Assembly (NCBI GenBank): GCA_051001455.1
Contig: JBPCNH010000019.1
Coordinates: 1 to 33,549 of the forward strand
Direction of reading: 5' to 3'
DNA: 33,549 bases
Source of the DNA: JBPCNH01 sp051001455
Lineage (GTDB): Bacteria; Actinomycetota; CADDZG01; WHSQ01
Shown here: positions 1 to 7,726 of the stretch, piece by piece
How the letters are laid out: every line of letters starts with the position of its first letter
Position numbering within the stretch: the first letter of the stretch is position 1
Translations under genes and position numbers: made by a program
Notes under the pieces: generated by a model
What the model saw: the letters and a program-made list of their open reading frames with translations, nothing else
What the model was told of the DNA's origin: nothing
The model's database searches: none

Positions 1-36
1 GAGACTGAAGATCGTTCTTCCATTGCGCCGATTCAT
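1..36 (-). CDS. 5' end of a gene running off the left edge (possibly AtpI-like)
   Basis: Twelve codons are visible, reading MNRRNGRTIFSL, with an ATG at 36. The Shine-Dalgarno sequence AGGAGGGG ends five bases before the ATG, so the start is well supported although almost nothing of the protein can be seen. The gene follows the WecA-type transferase on the same strand after a 198-bp gap. In the Mycobacterium tuberculosis order that this window resembles, the next genes are an AtpI-like membrane protein and then atpB. That identity is inferred from position only; the residues seen are too few to assign a family. Confidence 0.55.
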   Translation of the reverse strand, partial: MNRRNGRTIFSL

Positions 37-234
37 TTCGTCCCCTCCTGGGCCACGTTGTGCGTTCGCACGACGACATTTCGTCACCAGGGAGAAAATC
101 CCTGCTAAAGGAACGAGGCTTCTTGACCGAATGTGATTGGTTGACTACTCAGAGTGGCCGGAAGCGGGGAAAAGCCCCATGGGCGACGACGTCGCGTCGT
201 CAGTCCAAGCGGTGCCGGCGGGCAGTGCCCTTCC
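37..234. other. Intergenic region with a small perfect hairpin
   Basis: This 198-bp gap separates the WecA-type gene from the partial gene at the left edge, both on the minus strand. It contains a perfect hairpin at 88-104 (CAGGGA, five-base loop, TCCCTG) and a second at 185-201 (GACGAC, five-base loop, GTCGTC). Neither is followed by a T-run on the minus strand, so termination is possible but not shown. The gap is long for this tightly packed region, so a promoter for the downstream gene is expected here. I cannot pick a convincing -35/-10 pair. Confidence 0.35.
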
Positions 235-1365
235 TTATGAGGTTCGGTCTTGCACGACTTTGGTCAAGACCGGGAAGAGGGTGTACAGCACCAGGGCTCC
301 CACCGCCACGGGCAACGCGAGTACGACATCCTCACGGTCCAAGAAGGTGAAGGCGAGTCCGGCTCCGGCCGCCAGCGCCGACCACACGTACATCACGATC
401 ACCGCCTGCCGGTGCCCATGCCCCAGGTCCATCAGACGGTGATGCAGGTGCTCCTTGTCTGCGTGAAAGACGCTCCTCCCCCGCCGGGCGCGCCTGATGA
501 TCGCGAAGGACGCATCGACCAACGGAAGAGCTAGGACCATCAAGGGGATGACCAGAGGGAAGTAAGCGAGGAAGACGTTGGACACAGATGGGGAGAGAGG
601 GGTCCCCGCGGCCCCTATCCCTGTGACGGTGGTAGCACCCAGCACGAGACCGAGCACCATCGCTCCCGAATCCCCCATAAAGATCTTGGCGGGATGGAAG
701 TTGTATCGCAGGAATCCCAGCGTCGCCCCTACCAGAAGGATCGCTACCAGCGGCGCCGTCCCCGAAGGGGACACTTGGCTCAGCAACAGTTGATACGAGT
801 AGACGAAGAACGCCGAGGACGCGATCGCAACGATCCCCGCAGCGAGACCGTCGAGCCCGTCAACGAGATTGACCGCGTTCATCATCGCTACCAACCAGAA
901 CACCGTTATCAGGACGGAGACATCTTCCGATAGAGAGATGGTCCCGTTGGGCAGAAGCAGATACTGCATCCGTACACCGGCGAGGAAGATGATGCCCGCT
1001 CCGAAGACCTGACCGGCAAGTTTGACCGGGGCAGGCAGGTCCCGAAGGTCATCCACCACGCCCAAGGAGAAGATGACGATCGCCCCGACGCCGATGCCCC
1101 ATACCTGCGAGGTCTGCGTGAATAACGGACGGAACTCGGGCATGGCGAATGCCACTCCGGCCGCCACCACGATCCCGATGAACATCGCGAGACCACCGAG
1201 CGTAGGAGTGGGCTGCGCATGCACCTTCCGGTCGTTCGGATGATCGACAGCGCCGACTTTGATCGCCATCCACCGGACCATCGGGGTCGCGATGAACGTA
1301 GCAACGGCAGCGACGAGCCCGATGAGGAGATATGGCGTGACCCCTGCCCCTACACCCTCGGTCAT
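235..1365 (-). CDS. wecA: Undecaprenyl-phosphate GlcNAc-1-phosphate transferase (WecA/TagO type, GT4)
   Basis: A 376-residue polytopic membrane protein of the MraY/WecA family. It transfers a sugar-1-phosphate from a UDP-sugar to undecaprenyl phosphate at the inner face of the membrane, starting cell-wall glycopolymer synthesis. Visible family motifs are DHPNDRKVHAQPTPTLGG (41-58), the metal-binding DD pair in GVVDDLRDL (105-106), NAVNLVDGLDGL (163-174), the cytoplasmic loop with GDSGAM (231-236) and the histidine-rich HHRLMDLGHGHRQ near the C-terminus. About ten or eleven hydrophobic segments surround them. The length fits the WecA branch, and the HHR..GH pattern favours WecA/TagO over MraY. 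The ATG lies seven bases after the glyA stop, so the two are probably cotranscribed. The exact sugar donor is not readable from the sequence. Confidence 0.9.
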   Translation of the reverse strand: MTEGVGAGVTPYLLIGLVAAVATFIATPMVRWMAIKVGAVDHPNDRKVHAQPTPTLGGLAMFIGIVVAAGVAFAMPEFRPLFTQTSQVWGIGVGAIVIFSLGVVDDLRDLPAPVKLAGQVFGAGIIFLAGVRMQYLLLPNGTISLSEDVSVLITVFWLVAMMNAVNLVDGLDGLAAGIVAIASSAFFVYSYQLLLSQVSPSGTAPLVAILLVGATLGFLRYNFHPAKIFMGDSGAMVLGLVLGATTVTGIGAAGTPLSPSVSNVFLAYFPLVIPLMVLALPLVDASFAIIRRARRGRSVFHADKEHLHHRLMDLGHGHRQAVIVMYVWSALAAGAGLAFTFLDREDVVLALPVAVGALVLYTLFPVLTKVVQDRTS

Positions 1366-1372
1366 CGCCGGG

Positions 1373-2638
1373 TCACGCCACCTTGGGATACGGCCGGAAA
1401 CGCTGCGTCAGTTCGGCAACAGCCTTGCGTACATCGTCCTGGGCGCCCTCCGAATCCTCCTTCAGAGTTCGGGCGATAAGCCTGCCGACCTCCGACGATT
1501 CGTCCTCACGCATCCCACATGTCGTGATGGCAGGAGTTCCGACCCTGATCCCCGAGGCTACGAAAGGTTTCTCCGGATCGTATGGGATCGCGTTCTTATT
1601 GACCGTGATGCCGACCTCGTCGAGCCTGGCCTCGGCTAACTTGCCGGTGATCCCTACCGGTTGCAGGTCCACGAGCATCAGGTGGTTGTCGGTGCCACCG
1701 GAAACGATCCTTAACCCTTCATCTGTAAGCGTCTGAGCCATAGCGCGGGCGTTGGCCACGACCTGGGCTGAATAAGCTTTGAAGTCTTCGCCCAGCGCCT
1801 CCTTGAAGGCAACGGCCTTCGCTGCTATCGAATGCATGAGGGGCCCACCTTGCCAGCCGGGGAAGACGCTCTTATCGATGGCTTTGGCGTGCTCCTCACG
1901 GCACATGATCATCGCGCCACGCGGTCCCCGCAGCGTCTTGTGCGTCGTGCAAGTAACAACGTCGGCATGCTCAACGGGGTTCGGGTGCTGTCCTCCAGCG
2001 ATCAGCCCTGCGAAGTGAGCTGCATCGACCAGGAACACGGCGCCGACCTCGTCGGCGATCGACCGGAAGCCTGCGAAGTCCCAGATGCGTGAGTAAGCGG
2101 TGGCGCCGGCGACGATGATCTTCGGCCGCTCCCGCTTAGCGATCGCGCGCACCTCGTCTAGATCGATCCGCTCGTCCTCCTTGCGCACCCCATAAGAGAC
2201 GACATTGAAAAGCTTCCCCGTGAAGTTCACGGGCGAGCCGTGCGTCAAGTGGCCCCCGTGGGCGAGCTCCATGCCCATGAAAGTGTCGCCCGGCTCCAAG
2301 AAGGCGAAGAAGGCGGCAGCGTTAGCTTGCGCGCCGGCGTGAGGCTGGACGTTCACGTGGTCGGCACCGAAGAGCGCTTTGGCTCTTTCGATGGCTAGAT
2401 TCTCGACCACATCTACGTGCTTACATCCGCCGTAATACCGCTTCCCCGGATAGCCCTCGGCATATTTGTTGGTCAGCGGCGTCCCGAGGGCAGCAAGTAC
2501 GGCAGGCGACGAGAAATTCTCCGACGCGATCAGTTCGATCTTTGTGTTCTCACGTTCGACCTCCGCGACGATCGCCGCCGCGACCTCCGGATCCATCTTT
2601 TCGACCGCAGGCCAATCACTCCAACCGGGGTCAGTCAT
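1373..2638 (-). CDS. glyA: Serine hydroxymethyltransferase
   Basis: This cytosolic PLP enzyme interconverts serine plus tetrahydrofolate with glycine plus 5,10-methylene-THF. The 421-residue protein has ELIASENFSSPAV (35-47), NKYAEGYPGKRYYGG (57-71), HGGHLTHG (127-134), the PLP aspartate region FLVDAAHFAG (202-211) and the Schiff-base lysine in TTHKTLRGPRG (K234). A GTG at 2647 is in frame, but it directly abuts the GAGGAG ribosome binding site. The ATG at 2638 has that site eight bases upstream and overlaps the rpiB stop by one base (TGATG), so 2638 is the better start and implies translational coupling. Full length, no missing residues seen. Confidence 0.96.
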   Translation of the reverse strand: MTDPGWSDWPAVEKMDPEVAAAIVAEVERENTKIELIASENFSSPAVLAALGTPLTNKYAEGYPGKRYYGGCKHVDVVENLAIERAKALFGADHVNVQPHAGAQANAAAFFAFLEPGDTFMGMELAHGGHLTHGSPVNFTGKLFNVVSYGVRKEDERIDLDEVRAIAKRERPKIIVAGATAYSRIWDFAGFRSIADEVGAVFLVDAAHFAGLIAGGQHPNPVEHADVVTCTTHKTLRGPRGAMIMCREEHAKAIDKSVFPGWQGGPLMHSIAAKAVAFKEALGEDFKAYSAQVVANARAMAQTLTDEGLRIVSGGTDNHLMLVDLQPVGITGKLAEARLDEVGITVNKNAIPYDPEKPFVASGIRVGTPAITTCGMREDESSEVGRLIARTLKEDSEGAQDDVRKAVAELTQRFRPYPKVA

Positions 2639-3096
2639 CAACCACACTCCTCTTTTTCGATTTCCGAGATCTGCTCGATCCTTCTGGCGTGGCGGTCGCC
2701 CTCGAACTCCGCGTGGAGGAAAGCATCCACGATGCTCAACGCGAAAGCGCTACCTACGATGCGACCGCCCAACGCAAGCACGTTGGCGTCATTGTGCTGG
2801 CGTGCGAGCTGCGCCATGAATTCGCTGGTGCACAAAGCCGCACGCACGCCATGCACCTTGTTGGCAGCGATCTGCTCGCCCTGCCCACTGCCTCCGAAAA
2901 CCATCCCGAGGTCAGCGTCTCCCGCCACCACGGCGCGCCCGACCGCCGCGCAGAAGGGCGGGTAATCCACCGAACTGTCGGAATCGGTCCCCAGATCGAG
3001 CACCTCGTGTCCGAGGCCGGTTAGATGGCGGGCAACCGACGCCTTCAGGTCGAAACCGGCGTGGTCACCGCCCAGAGCGATCTTCACGAGAGGCAT
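2638..3096 (-). CDS. rpiB: Ribose-5-phosphate isomerase B
   Basis: Interconverts ribose 5-phosphate and ribulose 5-phosphate in the pentose phosphate pathway. At 152 residues it has the LacAB/RpiB fold signature: GGDHAGFDLK at the N-terminus (D11, H12), DYPPF (45-49) and the anion-hole loop FGGSGQGEQIAANKV (67-81). The E. coli-type catalytic cysteine is absent. The loop instead carries a glutamate (E74), as in the actinobacterial form of which M. tuberculosis RpiB is the model. There is no obvious Shine-Dalgarno before the ATG at 3096, which lies 29 bases after the upstream phosphatase gene. The stop overlaps the glyA start by one base. Together with the small transaldolase farther along, it supplies the non-oxidative pentose phosphate branch. 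Confidence 0.93.
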   Translation of the reverse strand: MPLVKIALGGDHAGFDLKASVARHLTGLGHEVLDLGTDSDSSVDYPPFCAAVGRAVVAGDADLGMVFGGSGQGEQIAANKVHGVRAALCTSEFMAQLARQHNDANVLALGGRIVGSAFALSIVDAFLHAEFEGDRHARRIEQISEIEKEECG

Positions 3097-3125
3097 CTTA
3101 GAGGGAGGAGGGCCGGACCCGAGGT

Positions 3126-3677
3126 TTACCCGCCATCCTGTTGGCGGTGGGGGAAAACCGCCCTCATCAGATGCTCGATCCCCTCGGCGATCTGCTCGGC
3201 TGCACGCTCGTAAGCGAACCGAGGCCGGCCCATGGGGTCATCGAGGTCCAGGGCCCGGCGCCACTGTGGCCGTGGAGCACCGCACATGACCTCTAGACGG
3301 TTTTCAGTGGACGCGGTAACAGGAAGCTCGGGCAGGTCCAACTCGAGGAGCTCTTTGATCAGAAACACCTTTCGGGAGGTTCCCGGCGCGAGTGCTTCTA
3401 TCTCTCGAAGGTGCACACTCGTCATGGCAAGGATGAGGTCGGCGTCCTCGATGTCTGATGTCTGCAGCGAACAAGCCGCATGGACCGTTAGATCGACACC
3501 CTGCTCGCGCATCACGTCCACCGCCTCATCGGTAGCAGGGCTTCCGGTCAACCCCCAAGTGCCGGAGGAAGCAACCTCGACGTCTGGGTAACCGGCATCG
3601 GTCAAGGCTCTCTTTAGGAGTACCTCTCCCATCGGCGAGCGGCAGATGTTGCCGGTGCACACGACCAGGATCTTCAT
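3126..3677 (-). CDS. Low-molecular-weight protein-tyrosine-phosphatase family protein
   Basis: A 183-residue cytosolic LMW-PTP fold protein. The phosphate-binding P-loop CTGNICRS starts at residue 7 (nucleophile C7, arginine R13), and the general-acid aspartate sits in DDPMGRP (D147), with the usual DP pair. Members of this family remove phosphate from tyrosine or arginine residues; related proteins reduce arsenate. The protein is about 30 residues longer than the compact family core, the extra length lying between the P-loop domain and the DP motif. It heads the phosphatase-rpiB-glyA-wecA unit and is divergent from the carboxypeptidase, with only 33 bases between the starts. The substrate cannot be assigned; a YwlE-like arginine phosphatase is an alternative. 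Confidence 0.85.
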   Translation of the reverse strand: MKILVVCTGNICRSPMGEVLLKRALTDAGYPDVEVASSGTWGLTGSPATDEAVDVMREQGVDLTVHAACSLQTSDIEDADLILAMTSVHLREIEALAPGTSRKVFLIKELLELDLPELPVTASTENRLEVMCGAPRPQWRRALDLDDPMGRPRFAYERAAEQIAEGIEHLMRAVFPHRQQDGG

Positions 3678-3710
3678 ACCGAGAATCTACGTCGCTGTAA
3701 GGTCGGCGAC
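3678..3710. promoter_or_regulatory. Divergent, probably leaderless promoters
   Basis: The 33-base gap between the phosphatase (minus) and carboxypeptidase (plus) starts carries a TANNNT hexamer for each direction. On the minus strand TAGATT (3684-3689) ends six bases before the ATG. On the plus strand TAAGGT (3698-3703) ends seven bases before the ATG. Both spacings would place transcription start at or next to the start codon. No -35 element is convincing. An AAGG within the plus-strand hexamer could alternatively act as a weak ribosome binding site. Confidence 0.4.
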
Positions 3711-5213
3711 ATGACCGACGCATGGGATCGCTTCAAGTCCGCAGCCGAAGACCTCGAGAATCTAGGCAGCGCGATCAAACTGGCCAATTGGGATCAGGAA
3801 GTAATGATGCCCGTGAAAGGTGGAGAAGGTCGGGCGCGCGTGCTTGCGACTCTCCAGGCGCTCGCTCACGAAAGATTGACCGACCCACGACTCGGTGATC
3901 TCCTCGACGAGCTCGGTAACGATGCCGATCTCGATGCCGTACAAAGCGCCAGCGTGCGCATCATGAAGAAGCACTACGACCGCGCCACGAGGGTCCCCGA
4001 GGCGCTGGTACGAGAGCTTGCAGAACTTGAGGCCACGGCCTTCCAAGCCTGGACGAGAGCGCGTCCCGCCAACGACTTCTCGATCCTCGAGCCCTACCTC
4101 ACGAAGATGCTCGCCCTGAAGAAGGAGCAGGCGGACGCGATCGGTTGGGAAGGTGAAAGGTATGACGCCCTGCTCGATGAGTACGAGCCGGACATGAAGA
4201 CTGCCGAGATCGAAGCCATGTTCGAGGACCTCGAGGTATCCCTGCGACCGATCGTGGACAAAGTCGTGGAGGCGGCCGGCGAGCCCCCGAGTTTCGTCGA
4301 TCGACCTTTCGATAGCGCGAAGCAGAAGTTTTTCTCGGACTGGCTGGTCCAGGAGCTCGGATTCGATACGGCCGCCGGGCGACTCGACACTTCTCCCCAT
4401 CCGTTCACCATGCCGATCGGGCCCGGCGATGTTCGCCAGACCACGAAGATGGTCGAGAACGAACTGATGATGTCGCTCTACGCCACGATCCATGAGACGG
4501 GTCATGCCCTGTACGAGCAGAACTTGCCCCCCGAGTTGGGCAGACTCCCCGCCGGCCAGGTCCCATCTCTCGGACTACACGAGTCGCAATCACGCCTGTG
4601 GGAGAACCAGGTAGGTCGCAGCCACCCCTTCTGCGGATTCCTCTTCACCAAGTTGAGCGAGATGTTCCCGGCCGAGACGAAGGACATCGATGCGGACCTC
4701 TTCTACCGGGGGGCGAGTCATCCCCAACGAACCTTGATCAGGATCACGGCCGACGAACTCACCTACAACCTGCACGTCGCGCTGAGGTTCCAACTGGAGC
4801 TGGCGATGTTCCGCGACGACCTTGACGTGGCCGATCTACCCGGGGCCTGGAACGAGGGGATGCAGCGCTGGGTGGGAATCACACCACCGACGGATTCCGA
4901 GGGTGTGATGCAGGACATGCACTGGAGCATCGGAGCACTCGGATACTTCCCGACGTACACCCTCGGCACCCTGTACGCGGCTGCATTCTTCGAGAAGGCT
5001 GAAGCTGATCTAGGTTCCCTCACCTCCGATCTGGCCAAGGGCGACACCACCAGGCTCTTTGACTGGCTGAAAGCCAACGTGTTCTCGCAGGCTTACCTCT
5101 ATCCTGCGAAAGAACTGGGCCAGAGGATCCTCGGCGCGCCGCTCGAAGCGGCCCCCTTCATCGACTACCTCAAGAAGAAGTACGGGGAGCTTTACGACGT
5201 GACGCTGGACTAG
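3711..5213 (+). CDS. Metallocarboxypeptidase, peptidase family M32 (Taq carboxypeptidase type)
   Basis: A zinc carboxypeptidase that trims residues from peptide C-termini in the cytosol. The 500-residue length is typical for M32. Family motifs appear in order: HPFT (230-233), DVRQTT (240-245), the zinc site HETGH (261-265), HESQS (290-294), the DELTYNLHVALRFQLE segment, and GVMQDMHWSIGALGYFPTYTLG near residues 400-420. There is no signal peptide. It is the only plus-strand gene in the first 14 kb. Its TAG stop overlaps the TAG stop of the convergent tsaC gene in the four-base palindrome CTAG. Confidence 0.95.
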   Translation: MTDAWDRFKSAAEDLENLGSAIKLANWDQEVMMPVKGGEGRARVLATLQALAHERLTDPRLGDLLDELGNDADLDAVQSASVRIMKKHYDRATRVPEALVRELAELEATAFQAWTRARPANDFSILEPYLTKMLALKKEQADAIGWEGERYDALLDEYEPDMKTAEIEAMFEDLEVSLRPIVDKVVEAAGEPPSFVDRPFDSAKQKFFSDWLVQELGFDTAAGRLDTSPHPFTMPIGPGDVRQTTKMVENELMMSLYATIHETGHALYEQNLPPELGRLPAGQVPSLGLHESQSRLWENQVGRSHPFCGFLFTKLSEMFPAETKDIDADLFYRGASHPQRTLIRITADELTYNLHVALRFQLELAMFRDDLDVADLPGAWNEGMQRWVGITPPTDSEGVMQDMHWSIGALGYFPTYTLGTLYAAAFFEKAEADLGSLTSDLAKGDTTRLFDWLKANVFSQAYLYPAKELGQRILGAPLEAAPFIDYLKKKYGELYDVTLD

Positions 5214-5794
5214 TCCTGTCGTCCTCTTCGTTCGAGGTCCGAAGGACTAAGAGAGCCCTTACGAAGAACCTCTATCCCTTCGTCTACCTTCACCACCGTT
5301 GAGGGCATCCCACCTGCCGCCCCGTCGTCCACGATCAAGACATCCCCGAAGTACGCCCGCGCCTCTGTGGCGGTCGCGGCAGGTGGCGCACCGGAAGGAT
5401 TGGCGCTGGTAACCGCCAGAGGACCGGTAGCGGCCAACAACTTCCTCGTCAGCGCGCGGTCTGGGACGCGGACCGCCACGGCGTCCGTGTCGCCCCCGAG
5501 GAAATCGGTGAACCCGGCGGCACGGGGCAAGACGAGTGTCAAAGGCCCCGGCCAGAATCGGGCCGCCAGGTCCTCCGCGAGAGGCTCGAATGCCGCCACG
5601 GCACGAAGGGACTCGACTTCCGAACCGAGTACGGGCATGGGCTTCTCGAGTGGCCGCATCTTCATATCGAAGACCCGCTGCACCGCGCCCGCGATGGAGG
5701 GCATCACCGCGATCCCGTAGACGGTATCCGTCGGGATCACCACCGGCCGTCCCGCCAAGAGCTCATCTCGTGCTGCTTCCAGGTCGGGCGTCAC
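5210..5794 (-). CDS. tsaC: L-threonylcarbamoyladenylate synthase (TsaC/Sua5/YrdC family)
   Basis: Makes threonylcarbamoyl-AMP from threonine, bicarbonate and ATP for the t6A37 modification of ANN-decoding tRNAs. The 194-residue protein is the short TsaC form, without the extra C-terminal Sua5 domain. Visible motifs are GRPVVIPTDTVYGIA near residues 14-28, KMRPLEKPMPV, the LTLVLP segment, VRVPD and VTSANPSG. I chose the GTG at 5794 because it overlaps the prmC stop as GTGA and has GAGG two bases upstream. In-frame codons farther upstream would run deep into prmC. The stop overlaps that of the convergent carboxypeptidase gene. Neighbouring prmC, prfA and rpmE are also translation genes. Confidence 0.93.
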   Translation of the reverse strand: MTPDLEAARDELLAGRPVVIPTDTVYGIAVMPSIAGAVQRVFDMKMRPLEKPMPVLGSEVESLRAVAAFEPLAEDLAARFWPGPLTLVLPRAAGFTDFLGGDTDAVAVRVPDRALTRKLLAATGPLAVTSANPSGAPPAATATEARAYFGDVLIVDDGAAGGMPSTVVKVDEGIEVLRKGSLSPSDLERRGRQD

Positions 5795-6627
5795 AACCTC
5801 GCTTCTGCTATCCGGGGACGGTCGGACATATCCAGCCGCACCTCCACGTCCGAATAACCGGCACCTTCGAGGATCCGCCGGACCGCGCTCCTCTGAACCT
5901 CGCCGATCTCCAAGACCAGCCACCCACCTGGGCGCAACCAACGACGGGCTTCGTTCACGAGTGTGACGATCACCTGCAGGCCATCATCAGATGCGAACAG
6001 CGCTACATGCGGCTCGTGGTCCGCAACGGTCCGGGGGAGGTTGAAGCCCTCAGGCACGTACGGAGGGTTCGAGACGATCACGTCTACAGCCCCTTGGATA
6101 GGGGCCGGCAGCCCCTCGAAAAGGTCACCGCGAACGATCTCGGCTTTCAAACGGAGTCGGTCTCGGTTACGAACGGCCCAGTCGTGAGCCTCCGGCGACA
6201 CCTCGGTCGCCCAGATCTCGAGATCCGGCCGTTCGTGAGCGCACGCAAGAGCTATCGCCCCCGAGCCCGTCCCGAGCTCCACCAGCTTGCCGCCGTGCGG
6301 GGCGAGCTCCATGGCGCGCTCGGCAACGAGTTCCGTCTCCGGCCTCGGGATGAAGACACCCGGACCAACCTCGAGTTCCAGATGTCTGAACCCCGCCAGC
6401 CCGGTGATGTATTGCAGCGGCTCGCCGGCGGCCCGGCGCGCCGCCATATCCAGAGCAGTGTCGGTGTCGGTGTTCGAGATCTCCTGCGCGATCAACAACT
6501 CGGAGCGCGAGAGTCCCGTTGCTGCTTCGAGTATCCATTGGGCTTCGCGATCGGCGACTTCCACGGAGGCGGCGCGCAATCTGTCGCGCACCTGTTGTAA
6601 GACCTCTGCCGCGTGGGGCGCCGTCAG
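5791..6627 (-). CDS. prmC: Peptide chain release factor N5-glutamine methyltransferase
   Basis: Uses S-adenosylmethionine to methylate the GGQ glutamine of release factors; its target RF1 is encoded immediately upstream. It has an N-terminal helical substrate domain, PRPETE (about 114-119), the SAM loop ELGTGSGAIALA (about 135-146) and the catalytic NPPY motif (SNPPYVPE). No ATG, GTG or TTG fits the expected N-terminus. A CTG at 6627 overlaps the prfA stop as CTGA, has AAGGAG just upstream and gives 278 residues, the usual length. A GTG at 6591 is the main alternative, giving 266 residues. Longer in-frame extensions overlap prfA by 300 bases and are unlikely. Confidence 0.9.
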   Translation of the reverse strand: MTAPHAAEVLQQVRDRLRAASVEVADREAQWILEAATGLSRSELLIAQEISNTDTDTALDMAARRAAGEPLQYITGLAGFRHLELEVGPGVFIPRPETELVAERAMELAPHGGKLVELGTGSGAIALACAHERPDLEIWATEVSPEAHDWAVRNRDRLRLKAEIVRGDLFEGLPAPIQGAVDVIVSNPPYVPEGFNLPRTVADHEPHVALFASDDGLQVIVTLVNEARRWLRPGGWLVLEIGEVQRSAVRRILEGAGYSDVEVRLDMSDRPRIAEARL

Positions 6628-7697
6628 CCCTCTCCTTCGATCTGCTCGTCCCGTTGGTTGGAAAGCAGCGCGTCGACGAGATCGTCGATATCTCCTTCGA
6701 GCATCTCCGCCAACCGATGGGACGTGTATCCGATCCGGTGATCGGTGACGCGGTTGTCCGGGAAGTTGTAGGTCCGGATCCGTTCCGAGCGATCCGCGGT
6801 CCTGACCTGTGACCGTCTCTCCTCCGACTGAGCGGCGGAGAGTTTCTCCTGCTCTACCTGAAGCAAACGCGCGCGCAAGATACGCATCGCCTTCTCGCGG
6901 TTCTGAAGCTGAGATTTCTCGTCCTGGCACGCCACCTCTACACCCGTCGGGAGGTGCTTGATGCGAACGGCAGAGTCGGTCGTGTTGACGCTCTGACCGC
7001 CGGGCCCGCTTGATCGAAAAACGTCGATCTTCAGATCATTCGGGTTGATGTCAACCTCGACTTCATCGGCTTCAGGAAGCACAACCACCGCCACGGCCGA
7101 GGTGTGGATCCGGCCGCTCGATTCCGTCACCGGCACACGCTGCACGCGGTGCACTCCCGCTTCGTACTTGAGACGGGAAAAGGCGCCTTTGCCCTTGACC
7201 GCGAAAGTGATGTCCTTCACGCCGCCGACACCGGTCTCGTTGGAAGACAACACCTCCGTCTTCCACCGCTTTCCCTCGGCGTACCTCGAATACATGCGGT
7301 ACAACTCGCCCGCGAACAGCCCAGCCTCGTCTCCCCCTGCGCCCGCACGAACCTCCATGATGACGTCGCGGTCGTCGTTGGGATCGGTCGGTATCAAAGC
7401 TTCGGTGATCTCTCTCTCCAGCCTCTCGATGGTCTTCCGCTGGAGCGAGATCTCTTCCTCGAGGTAATCCCGTTCGCCTCCCTTGGAGCCCGACAGCATC
7501 TCCTTGGCTTCGGCGTGGTCCGATCTCGCTTGCTTGTATGTCTGCCATGCATCGACGAGACCGCGCAGCTCGGCATGTTCCTTTCCCAGCTTCTTGAGGT
7601 CATCGGGACGCGACGCGAGAGAAGGGTCCCCAAGCTCGCGTTCAACAGTTTCGAAACGCGCCGCGATCTCTTCGAGACGGTCTTCGGGCAGCTTCAT
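6624..7697 (-). CDS. prfA: Peptide chain release factor 1
   Basis: Class-I release factor that reads UAA and UAG stop codons and triggers peptide release on the ribosome. The 357 residues are full length. The codon-recognition tripeptide is PVT (189-191) within HRVQRVPVTESSGRIHTS, which marks RF1 rather than RF2. The catalytic GGQ lies at 233-235 in SSGPGGQSVNTTDSAVRIKH. The ATG at 7697 has AGAGG five bases upstream. The stop overlaps the proposed prmC start by three to four bases, so the factor and its methylase are probably translationally coupled. The DUF1385 gene lies 29 bases upstream. Confidence 0.97.
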   Translation of the reverse strand: MKLPEDRLEEIAARFETVERELGDPSLASRPDDLKKLGKEHAELRGLVDAWQTYKQARSDHAEAKEMLSGSKGGERDYLEEEISLQRKTIERLEREITEALIPTDPNDDRDVIMEVRAGAGGDEAGLFAGELYRMYSRYAEGKRWKTEVLSSNETGVGGVKDITFAVKGKGAFSRLKYEAGVHRVQRVPVTESSGRIHTSAVAVVVLPEADEVEVDINPNDLKIDVFRSSGPGGQSVNTTDSAVRIKHLPTGVEVACQDEKSQLQNREKAMRILRARLLQVEQEKLSAAQSEERRSQVRTADRSERIRTYNFPDNRVTDHRIGYTSHRLAEMLEGDIDDLVDALLSNQRDEQIEGEG

Positions 7698-7726
7698 CGG
7701 GACCTCTGCATGGCAGCGGTGACAGG

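Noticed and set aside
5536..6600. Long plus-strand frame of 354 codons
   Set aside because: It lies antisense to tsaC and prmC, whose motifs are clear, and its composition (Arg/Pro/His-rich) is that of a shadow frame.
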